Shown: positions 1-10,335 of the stretch, one piece after another
Numbering within the stretch: the stretch's first letter is position 1
Layout of the letters: every line of letters starts with the position of its first letter
From: Rhinopomastus cyanomelas
Lineage: Eukaryota; Chordata; Aves; Bucerotiformes; Rhinopomastidae
DNA: 64,000 nt
Direction of reading: 5' to 3'
Assembly: GCA_013400115.1 (NCBI GenBank)
Contig: VXBP01008602.1
Span: 62,001 to 126,000 of the forward strand
The notes under the pieces: model-generated
The model's input: only the letters and a program-made list of their open reading frames with translations
Told to the model about the DNA's origin: nothing
The model's database searches: none
Translations under genes and position numbers: made by a program

Positions 1-751
1 AGGACCCATCAGAGCTGCTGAACCACAGTGAGCTGCTTCATTTCGAGTGGTCATGCCAAACCGCCTGTGCAAGAGGCATGAGCTTGGCAGGGGAGCAGAT
101 TTCCTTCTCCGCTCACCGTAGGGCCCCGATGCCGGCAGCTGAAATGCATGTTACATATATTTTGCATGTTTGCAAATACCAAGGGCTCTGCAAAGCAATG
201 AAAACTGCAAAAGCCTAGGGCCACTGCTGGGGGAAATCCTGAATGAGAAGATGCGGGCATCATGCCGGCCAAATATTCCTGTGACCTTTGCTCAAAAGAG
301 CAATCAAGTTCTCCTCTGGCACTTGTTCCTCTTCTGAAGTGAGGGATGCCCCAAGTAAGACCTGAGAGGCAGAGCCCTTTGTGGAAACAAGCATTTGGTA
401 TGAGCCTTCCGAGAACATAAAGAGCCCTGCCTGAGTGCTGCAGTGCATCATCAGCTTTGGTGAGCAAGCACAGTGTTTCCAAGATGCTGAAAAAGAAGAG
501 GGGTTTTTGGAACAGGGAGAAGGGTAAAAATGGGATTCAGGCAACAGTTGAACCAATCTGCTAATTGGATGTGAAAAGGTCAGGCCTCTTATCAAGAAAC
601 ATACTGTAAAGGTCAGGTGAAGTATACACCAGTAAGCCTAGGAGGAATGGGTAGCTCACATAACCAGCCCCACTGCTGGGACTCTGAATTTGCACCCTCC
701 TCTTCAGTTTACTCAAGAGATCTGACCAACTTAAAAGCATCACTGAACTTC
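1..751. other. Single-copy noncoding sequence
   Basis: No recognisable gene or repeat. Two overlapping minus-strand open frames (143 codons at 51-482 and 111 codons at 260-595) occupy the same DNA in different frames and resemble no family I know, so chance frames are the likeliest reading. An AT-rich stretch at 160-177 holds two octamer-like (POU-factor) half sites, TTGCAT and TTTGCAAAT, close together; this is suggestive only. Confidence 0.5.
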
Positions 752-1005
752 TCATAGATTCACAGAACACTAGGTTGGAAGGGACCTCGAGGATAATCCT
801 GTCCAACCTATCAGGTTAAAAACAGAGTTTAAATCAGATGTTCCAGCAGCCTGTCCAGCTGGGTCTGAAAACTGCCCAATCTAGGGCACTCAACTCTGTC
901 CCTTGGGAGACAGTTCCAGTGGTTAGTTGTTCACGTGGGGAAGGATTTTCTTCTGGGCTCCAATGGGAATCTCCCCGTGTTCTTATTCAGACTGAGGTCC
1001 TCAAT
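752..1005 (-). mobile_element. Old, diverged CR1 3' fragment
   Basis: The 3' end lies at the left, with catagattcacagaac followed by ggttggaagggacctcgagg, the conserved CR1 terminus read on the plus strand. The rest matches CR1 only loosely (gggagacagttccag corresponds to the ggcaacctgttccag block). It is more diverged than the group A copies, so it is an older insertion. Confidence 0.65.
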
Positions 1006-1269
1006 ACAACGTGAGTAACCACTTGCCTCAACACTGAGAAGTGTTTCTATCAACAGCCCCAACTTCTCATAAGGCAGATGGTGAAGAACTACAGTAAAGT
1101 GCTGGTGAAAAGGCTAAGAGATGCTACTACACTAATTCTTGGGGCAACTGCATTTGGGATTCTGTTGTGATCAAAACAGGTGGGCACCATCTTTCAGAAC
1201 CACTTTCAAAGCTGCTGTTGAGGATAAACAATATCTGTAGCACCTACCATCATTGGAAGTGCTTTAGAA

Positions 1270-1370
1270 CCACAAATCAGCAGAGGTAAGAAGAGACCTC
1301 CAGAGATAATGTGATCCAACCCCCTGCTCCAACAGGCACTTCAGTCCCTTAATCGTCTTTGTGGCCCTAA
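1270..1370 (-). mobile_element. Outer CR1, left part (interrupted)
   Basis: This diverged minus-oriented CR1 has a tail-like start and gagacctccagag followed by tgatccaacccc. It then jumps to an internal segment (cttaatcgtctttgtggccc), which implies an internal deletion. The plus-oriented CR1 at 1371 interrupts it, and matching internal sequence resumes at 1607. Confidence 0.6.
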
Positions 1371-1606
1371 GCTGGAACATAGGAGGTTCCACATCAACCT
1401 GAGAAGGAACTCCTTCACGGTGAGGGTGACAGAGCACTGGAACAGGCTGCCCAGGGGGGTTGTGGAGTCTCCCTCACTGGAGATATTCAAGACCCGACTG
1501 GATGGATTCCTGTGTGACTTGGTTTAGGTGATCCTGCTGTTGCAGGTGGATTGGACTAGATGATCTTTCGAGGTCCCTTCCAATCCATAATGATTCTATG
1601 ATTCTA
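1371..1606 (+). mobile_element. Group A CR1, 3' fragment inserted in an older CR1
   Basis: Sense CR1 3' end beginning gctggaacataggaggttcc, continuing through the gtggagtctccctcactgg block and the ggattggactagatgatc block, and ending in gattctatgattctag. It is close to the other young group A copies and breaks the older minus-strand copy around it, so it arrived later. It is 5' truncated to about 236 bp. Confidence 0.9.
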
Positions 1607-1815
1607 GTATATTGGTCTCATACTGGAGACCCTAAAACAGGGCACAACACTGGACCTGTGATCACAGCAGTGATGAAGAGAGATGATCAACCACCAGCCT
1701 CGATCTGCTGCCTGCACTTTTCCTAATGCAGCCCTCAACGCCGCTGACCTTCTTTGCCACCAGAGCACACTGCTGGCTCACACCTCCCACAGGACCCCAG
1801 GTTCTTTAGCTGCAG
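1607..1815 (-). mobile_element. Outer CR1, right part
   Basis: Continues the interrupted minus-strand CR1. It holds the blocks corresponding to the cacaacactggac, tgatgaagagagatgatca, cgatctgctgcctgcac, ttcctaatgcagccc and caggaccccaggttcttt segments in ORF2 antisense. These are in the expected order for the segment encoding the end of the reverse transcriptase. It is heavily diverged. Confidence 0.65.
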
Positions 1816-2483
1816 ATGGTAGAAGATAAGCTGTGGGACACGGGGCTCCACAGCTGATGCAGGAATACAGGTGACCATGGAAACCAGGATCTCGGGGGTC
1901 TTTGTGCTCTGAGAAGAAGTGATGGAGGAAAAAAATCTCTACTGAATGATTTAGGAGTCTTGGCAGCGGGGAGTTCTCAGGAAATTCATCAAAGTTTCCC
2001 GGTAGAAAAGCTCAAGCCAGAAAAGGACCCTCAAGCCCTGATGCAGAAGTAAAGATTCCTGGACAAGCTGCAGCTTCTCTGCACTTCACTTGTGTCCTTT
2101 TCAATTTACGTAAGGAAACCTGCACGCCTCAGGGGTGCATATGTAAAGCTCACAGATGGAGCAAGAACGTTATAGAGAAAGCAGAGCCAGACTTCTCCGA
2201 GGTGAGACAGTGGATGAGACAACAGGCAGCTTCTAAAAAGGGGAATTCCAGTCGAATTAGGAATAAAATTCATTGTGAGAACAGTCAACCGCTGAAGGAA
2301 CGTGGGTTCACGGATCGAGGAGTCAGCATGCTAAGAGCTACTCAAAACTGGCTGAAATCCTGAGCAGTCTGGTGTGAGCTGACCCTGCCAGACGTTTCCA
2401 GAAATCCTTTCTCATTTACACTACTCTGGCAAGTTCTGCATCTTAGAGCAGGTCAAGGAGAGGAGAGTCCATGACACTCCAGC
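1816..2483. other. Single-copy noncoding sequence
   Basis: No repeat family, RNA gene or convincing coding frame seen; the longest open frame is a 60-codon minus-strand frame of random character. Confidence 0.4.
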
Positions 2484-2945
2484 CCATAGAATCACAGACT
2501 GGATTAGGTTGGAAGGGACCTTAAAGATCACCCAGTTCCAACTCCCACGTCATGGGTGGTGACACCCCTCACCAGACCAGCTTGCCCAGAGCCCAAATCA
2601 ACCTGGCCTTGGACACTATCAGGAATGGACCAGCTACAGCCTCCCTGGGCAACCTGTTTCAGGGCCTCAGCACCCTCACTGTAAAGAATTTCCTTTTAAG
2701 CTCTCATCTCAATATCCCCTCTTCTAGCTTAAAGCCAGTTCTCCATATGCTACCACTGCAAACTCTTGTAAAAAGCCCTCCTTATAGCCCCCTTCATGTA
2801 CTGGAAACTGTCACAGGGTCCCCCTGGAGCCTCCAAGTCTCCAGATGTAACATCCCCAACTGTCTCAGACTGTTCCCAGAGCAGAGGTGCCCCAACCATC
2901 TAATCATCTTCATAGCCTCCTCTGCACCCACTCCAACAGCTCCAT
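2484..2945 (-). mobile_element. CR1 3' fragment of an older group
   Basis: Starts with catagaatcacagactgg and ggttggaagggaccttaaag, then runs through the grcacctcaccagac, gttgcccagagccc-like and cagggcctcagcaccctcac blocks to the ORF2-proximal atcatcttcatagcctcc block. The 174-codon plus-strand open frame at 2552-3076 is antisense CR1 that runs into flanking DNA, not a gene. Confidence 0.85.
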
Positions 2946-3425
2946 TCCCTGAGCTTTTCTGTTTCACTTCAACTTCTAGACTGCCCAAAGGAAAACCTAA
3001 AGCACACAATGCTCCTCTCCTTCTGCCTTGGCTGCAGGGAAGTTCAAGCACCACGGTTTGGTTCCAGGCACCATGACACAAGCTGCAGGCAGCTGCTGGA
3101 TTGCTGTGGTGGGGTCCTGGATGATTTAAGGCCATTGTAATGTCTGGCAGCCATCTGTCAGCCACAACTACAGTACAGCCCCGCTCTCCCAACATGTGTG
3201 GCCTGTGGGGAGAATGAAGCACGTGATTTCTTTGATTAATTCAACCTCTTTTGCTGCTGACAGTATCTGTGAGCAGGTCACAGCTGTCTCCAGTTTCACT
3301 CCAGTACCAGCTTTTCTGATTTTTCTCTCCATGCAATGGGAAACAACAAGCTGCTCTGAGTGACCAGAGCCATCACCGACATTATTCCATGACTGCCTGA
3401 GCTTGCAAGCAGAGCCCAGATCACA
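2946..3425. other. Single-copy noncoding sequence
   Basis: No recognised repeat or gene. Minus-strand open frames of 142 and 102 codons spanning it are partly antisense to flanking CR1 and look like chance. Confidence 0.4.
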
Positions 3426-4275
3426 TGGGGTTGGAAGGGACCTCCCGGGGTCATTGAGTCCAACCCCCCTGCTCAAACAGGATCATAAAACAGGTGACAT
3501 AGGAACACATCCAGAGGGATCCTAAAAGTCTTCAGAGAAGGAGACTCCACAAACACCCTGGACAGCCCGTTCCAGTGCTCTGTAACCCTTATAGTAAAGA
3601 TGTTTTCCCTAATACTGAGATGGAGCTTCCAGTGCTCCAACCGACACCCATTGCCCCTTGTCGTATCACAGGGTGCAAGTGAAAAGAGATTGTCTTTCTT
3701 CAGGACACCCAGCCCTCCTGGATTTACAGACAGTGATTAAGTCCCCTGGTAACCTTCTTCTCTCCCAGCTGAAAAGCCACAGATCTTCCAATCTCTCCTC
3801 ATAAGGCAGGTGCTTCCATCCCTCCATTGGACTCTCTCAATCAGATCTCTGTCCCTCTTGAACTGGGGATTTCAGAACTGGACACAGTATTCCAGATGTG
3901 GCCTCACTTGGGCAGAGCAGAGATGGAGAAGGACCTCCCTTGATCTGCTGGGCACACTCTTCTTGATCCATCCCAGGATTCCACCAGCCTTCTTGGCCAC
4001 AAGTGCTGTTCCATGGGGAATTTGGTGTCCCCAAGATCTCGCAGAACACTCTCCACAGAGGTGCTCTCCAGTAGATCTTCCCCCAGCCTGTATCGATGCT
4101 TCTCGTTACTCATTCCCAGATGGAGGACTCCACACTGATTCTCATTGAACCTCAGTAAATTCCTCCTTGCCCATCCCTCCAGTCTGCCCAGGTCTTCCTG
4201 AATGGCTGCACAGCCATCAGTTGAATTGGCCAGACCAACCAGCTTGGAGTCAGCAGCAAAACAGTGTTAAAGCCT
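3426..4275 (-). mobile_element. Long CR1 fragment (about 850 bp) with ORF2 3' portion
   Basis: The 3' end at the left is ggggttggaagggacctccc. The copy then includes the acaggaacacatccagagg block, ccattgccccttgtcgtatc, cctcataaggcagg, the ttggacacagtattccagatg-type block, a cttcttggccacaagtgc block and gcacagccatcagttg near the 5' end. These follow CR1 ORF2 order from the 3' UTR into the reverse transcriptase C-terminal region. It is diverged with many disruptions, so ORF2 is not open. Confidence 0.85.
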
Positions 4276-4437
4276 GAGTTTCCCCCAGCGTTTTCTTGGG
4301 CAACACTGACATAGACAACAAAAACAACTACATTAACTGACCAAAGCAAGTGCCTCAAAAGCCACCAAGCCAGTGTGCCAAGGGAAAAATATCTGCACAG
4401 TATTTTGTATCACATAGCAATGCTCTGAGCTGGGCAG

Positions 4438-4567
4438 CAGCCCCCTCCCTGCAAGGGTTCAAGGACCAGTGGGATGGGGCTCTGGGCAACCTGCTCCGGT
4501 GAGAGGTGTTGGTGCCCAGGACTAGATGATCTCTGAGGTCACTTCCAGTGTAATCCATTCTATGACT
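4438..4567 (+). mobile_element. Short old CR1 3' end
   Basis: Sense terminus with gggttcaaggaccagtggga, gggctctgggcaacctg, ggactagatgatctctgagg and an attctatgac tail. Only about 130 bp is kept. Confidence 0.75.
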
Positions 4568-4691
4568 GAAGCAAGACCTGGGGAGCTCAAACACCACTTT
4601 GCTCACCCTGGAAACACCTAATAAACCCAGGTTTGCAGGGAGGCACTCCCTCTGCAGAAGCTACACCAACCTTGCCTGCTAGTCAAAATCC

Positions 4692-4960
4692 ACAGGACAA
4701 GGGGTAATGGACTCAAGCTGGAACACAAGAAGTTTCACCTCAATCTGAGGAAAAACTTCTTTACAGTCAGGTTTATTAAATATTGGACCAGGTTGCCCAG
4801 GGAGGGTGTGGAGTCCCCTTCTCTGGAGATGTTTCAGACCCTCTGGATGTAGTTTTATGTGGCTGATTTAGGCTTTGTAGGTGGTTCTGCTGTTCAGTAA
4901 TTTGTATCCTGCTTGACCAGGACCTGATGGCCTTTGAAGGCCTCTTCCAACTCTTATAAA
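4692..4960 (+). mobile_element. Diverged CR1 3' fragment
   Basis: Sense CR1 with caggacaaggggtaatgg, aagctggaacacaagaag, ggttgcccagggagggtgtg and gagatgtttcagacc. The last 80 bp before the tail are poorly conserved and the 8-bp tail is gone. Confidence 0.8.
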
Positions 4961-5597
4961 CTGTGTAAACTCTGTCTGTAAACTGTTATAGCATTGCAAC
5001 CTGGTATTGCAATGGGTTAAATTTGTCTTTAAAAAAATCCCGATGTTCTGGAGGCAGAACTGCTACAAAACCCCACCAGAATATTTGGCTGGTCTCTGCA
5101 GCACTCATGGGTTTTTGCTGGTTTGGTTCCTCTAGGAAAATCCATTTTCTTTAATAGAAGCTGACACAGCTTCTCCCCACCCCATCCTGCTTTAGGAAAG
5201 CATTTTCAGTCAGAAGGAAGGAGAGACAAAAAACCCAGTAAAATGAGCACTCTGGTGATGCTCTGCCTCCCCACAGGAGCCTGTCTAGCACTTCTTAGGG
5301 ACTTGGGTACCAGCAAAGAGAAATAGATAAGTGTGTGAAAACGTCTTCAATGAGGTCTGTCACTCACTTTAAGCCTTATAGACCTGATCCAGTGGCAGTC
5401 AATAGGTTTCATAAGCAAAAGCATCCTTAACATCACCTTCTGTACTGGTGCCCCACTGTGACTTGTGAAAGGATCTAACTATGCCTCAGGCCATGCCCAG
5501 ATTGCTGTGTTCTCTTCACAGCCCCATAACAAAGCTCCTAAGGATCATTGTTTTCATTTTGCAAAGGAAAAGCAGATCCTGAAATCTCAGCTTGCCC
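4961..5597. other. Single-copy noncoding sequence
   Basis: Nothing recognised; no open frame worth calling. Confidence 0.4.
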
Positions 5598-5870
5598 ACA
5601 GAATCATTCAGGTTGTAGAAGACCCTTGAGATTATAAAGTCCACCCAATAACTCTACCAAGATTGCCAGCAGACCAGATCTCTAAGCACCACATCAAAAC
5701 CACCAGAGATGGGGACTCAATCCCCTCCCTGGGCAGCCTGTTCCAAGCCCTGACTTCTCTTTCTGTGAAGAAACTTTTCCTGCTGTCCAGCCCAACCCTC
5801 CCCTAGAGCAGCTCGAGGTCAGTCCCTCTCGTTCTGTCACTGATGACCTGTGAGAAAAGACCAGCACCCA
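5598..5870 (-). mobile_element. Older CR1 3' fragment
   Basis: Begins cacagaatcattcaggttg followed by gaagacccttgagattataa, typical of an older CR1 terminus. It continues with gatggggactcaatcccctc, ctgggcagcctgttccaa and cccaaccctcccctagag. The next CR1 lies about 55 bp further on in the same orientation. Confidence 0.8.
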
Positions 5871-5926
5871 TGTCTCTAGGACACAAGAAGACTGACCCAA
5901 GTGCAGAAGGAATCAGTGTCAGAGTA

Positions 5927-6089
5927 TCGTAGAATCATAAGGGATTGGAAGGGACCTCGAAAGATCTTCCAGTCCAATCCCCCTGCCGCAGCAGGATCAC
6001 TCAGACCAAGTCACACAGGAACACATCCAGGCTCTGTCACCCTCGTTGTGAAGAAGTTCCTTCTCATATTTATGTGGAACCTCCTATGT
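5927..6089 (-). mobile_element. Group A CR1 with an internal deletion
   Basis: Left (3') end is tagaatcataagggattgg, then aagggacctcgaaagatc, the ccaagtcacacaggaacaca signature and tccagg. It jumps directly to ctctgtcaccctcgttgtga, skipping roughly 60 to 70 bp present in sister copies (for example 32,884-33,348), and ends at atttatgtggaacctcctat. Confidence 0.88.
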
Positions 6090-6664
6090 AGAGAATAAGA
6101 TCTACAGTTCATAAGGTCCATCCAAATCAAACTGCACCCTGCAAGCCCTGCTTGACTGGCTGCCTGCAGAAGGCAGCTCTCAATGCCCCACCACCAGCAG
6201 CCCAAGCTTTAACTCCATCTAAATTAACTTGCAAGTGTTTTCACTTCTTGTAAAACTTAAGTCGCACCCAAGTTCGCACTCAGTCCTAAGAGGTGGCCAT
6301 GGAGAAAGGCTACGGGGCCACAGTGCTGACTGGCCCTCTGCACTGATCACAGTGGGAAAGGAGAAAGAACAGATCAGCTCACATCATCTCATTGCTTCTA
6401 GTTTCCAAATAGGAGAGAAAGCAAAGCCAGCCCGGAGCTCAAGCTGCAAGGAGGTAGCTGGCTCCTCGCCCGATGCATCGGTTCATTTTTCTGAGGCCCC
6501 TTCGAGCTCCACATTGCTAAAAAAGGAAGTTGAAATTGTTAGGCTGGAAACAAGAAGAGCTGTGACTCTCATTCGTTCCCTGCCTGAAGGGAGCCTCTCT
6601 AGGTAGGGTTTGGGCACCCGAAGGAAGGGCAGAGGGCTTGGGAAGACCTATTCAATAAGTCGGG
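6090..6664. other. Single-copy noncoding sequence
   Basis: A 125-codon plus-strand open frame (6229-6606) lies here. Its product is Ser/Lys-rich with no recognised domain. There is no clear splice or promoter context, so it is not called as a gene. Confidence 0.4.
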
Positions 6665-6930
6665 GAACGACAGAATGAGGGGTCATGGTTTGAAGCTGGA
6701 AGAGGGCAGTTGAGGTTGGACATGAGGAAAAAGTTCTTGAACCTGGAACAGGCTGACTAGAGAGCCAGTGGAAGCCCCATCCCTGGAACCATTCAAGGTC
6801 AGGCTGGCTGGAGCTCTTGGCAACCTAATCTGGTGAGTGATGGCCCTGCTTGTTGCAGGGGGGTTGGACTAGATGACCTTTGGAAGTCACTCCCAACCCA
6901 ACACATTCTATGATTTCACCTCTATGATTC
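6665..6930 (+). mobile_element. Diverged CR1 3' fragment
   Basis: Sense copy with ggttggacatgaggaaaaag, ccatccctggaaccattcaa, caggctggctggagctc, ggttggactagatgacc and an attctatgattt tail. It belongs to an older group than the group A copies. Confidence 0.8.
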
Positions 6931-8044
6931 CTGCTTCATAAATGATGTGAAGAGTGACCAGCCATCAGCCACTCCTGACACCCCTCACACTCCTGGCTGC
7001 TGCTAAAGAACTTGGCTGTAAAATCGAGGTGTCAGGTTATCCTACATCTCCTCCACCTCTTTGAGAAACTCCAGGTCCTGAAGAAAAACAAGCAGGTTTT
7101 TGTCACTTCGAGCTGGTGCCACACGAGCAGACCCAGAACTGGCAGCTGTTTCGCTCCCACAATTGCTATAAACCCCAAATATTTTCCATTATTACTAAAA
7201 AAGGCAACCAGCAAAAAAAATCCCTGCTCACACTGGCAGAGCCAGGTTGTTCTGCAAGGCTCTTCCACTGCCACAGCACAGGGGGGGAAATGCTCCAGAA
7301 CAACCCCATAACTCTGCTGCAAAGATCCCTGTGATCCCTTTCATCTTCAGCCTTCTGGTGCCTGTTAGGAGACCAGTGCCACCAGTACTGCATTGATTGA
7401 GACTGTGACACGAGTTTGCTGGATGGAGAACAGAATAGACATTTTACCCCAGGCTATACCAAGCAGTGGATTCCAAGAAAACCCCTTCCCAAACCAACAC
7501 CCCCTCCCTGCCCAGGGTTTTGGGACCAGCAGGTGGGGGAAGCAGTTACGTAACTGCTGCAGGAACTGAGGGGGAGAATGAATGTCAGAACTTGCTAAAA
7601 CACCAACCCAGGAGCCTTGGGGATTCAGTCTCTTACATCCATCAAACGTGATTAATTTTAATGTCACAACATTTTAATGTCAATTACTTTTAATGTCACT
7701 GCCTCCTCTTTACTAGAGCAGCCACATTTGGGAGTCGATAGGAGATTCCCCCAAAAGAACTTTTGAGATCAAATAAATAAACAATCAAACAATAAATGAA
7801 ACAAACACCAGGCAGCAGCCTGGTGCCTTCCTGCTGTTATAAAGCTCTCCATGAGGGAAATCTGCATTTTTTAAAGGCCAAAGTAGTTGACAAAGAGAGT
7901 ATCTGAGGTTCTCATGTTTAGGGCCAAATTACTAGGGAGTCAAAATGTGCTTCTGCTCCTGTAGAAGCTCAAACCAATTTGGCCAATCGCAGATGTCTGT
8001 TAGAGATGGGGATTGATAGAATTTTCAGTAGGTTCAGCCCTCAC
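6931..8044. other. Single-copy noncoding sequence
   Basis: Frames of 60 to 100 codons are open on both strands over the same DNA (7012-7667), the pattern of stop-poor sequence and not of an exon. A short A-rich stretch with aaataaataaac occurs near 7775-7800. No repeat family recognised. Confidence 0.4.
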
Positions 8045-8290
8045 ACAACCACAGAATTATTTATTGAGGCTGGAAAAGCCCTCTAAGATCATCCAGCTCA
8101 GCCCAGGACCTAACATCACCACAGTGGCCAGACCAGGGCAGCACTCAGGGCCACAGCCAGGCTGTCCTTCAGCGCCTCCAGGGATGGGGACTCCACCACT
8201 GCCCTGGGCAGTCCAGTCCAGGCTCTGACCGCCCTTTCCCTGAGGAAGAGCTTCCTAACATCCAACCTAACCCTCCCCTTTAGCAACTAC
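8045..8290 (-). mobile_element. Group B CR1 3' fragment
   Basis: Left end is cacagaattatttattgagg, followed by ctggaaaagccctctaagat, ggccacagccaggctgtcc, ggggactccaccactgccct and ttcctaacatccaacctaac. It is cut off at ctcccctttagcaac, about 245 bp from the tail. Confidence 0.88.
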
Positions 8291-8888
8291 TACCATCAAT
8301 CCTCACAAATACTTATTTAGTTTAGATGCTGCATAAAACCCAAAGACCTTCCTCAATCCTTGATACTTGAAGTCTGTGTCTAAAACAGGCGAGTTGAGAC
8401 CGATGGGAAAACTCATAGAGCAGGACTTGAGACTTGAAAAAATCTTGATGTTATCAAGTAGCTGGGGAAAAACCATCCAGCTGAAGGGGTTTTTTCACGA
8501 AGCAACCGGAATATTAATGCCTCACCTCATCGCAAACCCACTCGGATCTTGCAAATTTAAAAGCCTCTGCTTGGCTTCCAATTCCCCTGGTGTAGAGGCT
8601 TTTTGGCAGAGGCTGAGAGGTAGCAGAGATGGGCAAAGAAACAGCACAGAACATGAACACAAGGAGGGACAACAAAGGAACCCACTCTACCTACATGCAC
8701 ACGGTGCTTGCTCCTTGGTGTAACATTCAAATAACTGCTGTATATCCAAAGCCATTTGATTTTAAAGACTTAAATCAGGCTGAAAAGAGGAAAAAACCAG
8801 CAGCAAATGGATATGTAACCTTCAAGAGTGTTTTTTAAAGAGCTGGAGAAGTTACAAGACCTCAGACTCAAACCAACAGAAGCCTCAG
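8291..8888. other. Single-copy noncoding sequence
   Basis: Contains a 118-codon plus-strand open frame (8367-8723) with no recognised domain, overlapped by a second frame. No repeat identified. Confidence 0.4.
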
Positions 8889-9236
8889 GACGGACCTTCT
8901 CCTTCTCTACAACTCCTTGAAGGGAGGTTTTAGTCAGGTGGAGGTCAGGCTCTTCTCTCAGGAAAACCAGCTCCAGGACGAGAGGGCAGAGACTGAAGCT
9001 GCCAGGAGAGGGTTAGGTTGGATGTTAGGAAGCCCTTCCTCATGGAAAGGGGGATCAGAGCCTGGACTGGACTGCCCAGGGCAGTGGTGGAGTCCCCTTC
9101 CCTGGAGGTGTTGAAGGCCAGCCTGGCTGTGGACCTGAGTGCCTTGTTCTGGCCGATGGGATGATGTTAGGTCCTGGTTTGGGCTGGCTGAGCTCAGAGG
9201 TCTGTTACAGCCTAAATCATCCTGTGATTCTGTGAA
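8889..9236 (+). mobile_element. Group B CR1 3' fragment
   Basis: Sense copy running from accttctccttctctacaac through ggttaggttggatgttagg, gactgcccagggcagtgg and tggaggtgttgaaggcca to cctgtgattctgtgaaatga. It is the same group as the minus-oriented copies at 8,045 and 9,871 but opposite in orientation, so the three are independent insertions. Confidence 0.9.
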
Positions 9237-9870
9237 ATGAACAGGCTGACTCCTTCTCCATTTCTCATTCTGTCTTCTCTTCACCTCAATAATTCCGTGG
9301 TTCTGTGTCTTTAGACTAAATTATGACCCTGAGGATATCTCAGACCTCTGTTCTAAAGTGAAGCTCTGATGAAGACCAAAAAATATAGTTAAATAAATCA
9401 AACAAAAAGAAAGTGGAGAACTCAGCCCCTTGCATGGCCTTGTTTTTAGACTCCAATGACTGACTTGCTCCACTCTGGACCGATACACACTTGTCCAGCC
9501 ACACCTGCACGTGCCACCTCACTTTAAGGTGATGCACTATGAAGCCCTGCAAGGCTGCTGCAGTGTTCCTTCAGAAGGTCTGCTTTAAGTCCACGCTTGG
9601 TGCACAGCTCCATCAGTGCTGCCAAATTAAGTCTCAATGCTTAATGCAATTTTAAGAATGAAATGCAATATTTATTAATAGAATTTCAAAGCCAGAGTAG
9701 ATGAGTTCTGCACAAAGTTTTCAGCACAGCAGAGACCACAGAACATCACCACAATGTTAGCTGGTTTGACAGCGTCTTTCCAAGAATCAGCCCTACTTTC
9801 TCCACTGATAGGCTGCTTCAGTTGCTCATTAAACTCCCTGCTAATTCCTTGAATGTTAACTTCCATTTTG
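9237..9870. other. Single-copy noncoding sequence
   Basis: AT-rich, nothing recognised. Minus-strand frames of 70 and 76 codons are not convincing. Confidence 0.4.
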
Positions 9871-10335
9871 CATTCACAGAATCCCAAAGGGATTGAGGCT
9901 GGCAAAGCCCTCTGAGCTCAGCCAGCCCAGCCCAGGACCTAACATCATCCCATCAGCCACACCAGGGCACTAAGGGCCACAGCCAGGCTGTCCTTCAACA
10001 CCTCCAGGGATAGGGACTCCACCACTGCCCTGGGCAGTCCAGTCCAGGCTTGATCACCCTTTCCATGAGGAAGGGCTTCCTAACATCCAACCTAACCCTC
10101 CCCCAGCAGCTTCAGGCCCTGCCCGGGTTCTGGTTGCCTGGGAGAAAAGCCTTCTGTGATTCTATGATTCTAACACCCAACTGACTACAACCTCCTTTCA
10201 GGGAGTTGTAGAGAGGGAGAAGGTCCCCCCGAGTCTCCTCTTCTCCAGGCTAAACACTCCACACTCCCTCAGCCTCTCCTCTCCTCATCAGATTTTCCCT
10301 CCAGTCCCTTCCCCAGCCGTGTTGCTCTGTTGTCA
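9871..10335 (-). mobile_element. Group B CR1 3' fragment carrying a short CR1-tail insert
   Basis: Left end is cattcacagaatcccaaagg, then the ggccacagccaggctgtcc signature. It continues to ggagaaggtccccccgagtc, ctccaggctaaacactcc and ttccctccagtcccttcc. About 22 bp at 10,152-10,173 (sense-type CR1 tail, tgtgattctatgattct) interrupts the block that reads uninterrupted in the copy at 47,289. Confidence 0.9.
10152..10173 (+). mobile_element. Possible minimal CR1 tail insertion
   Basis: About 22 extra bases read tgtgattctatgattct, the sense CR1 3' tail, inside a minus-oriented group B CR1. The same position is continuous in the related copy at 47.5 kb. An extremely 5'-truncated CR1 insertion would explain it; microsatellite growth is the alternative. 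Confidence 0.4.
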
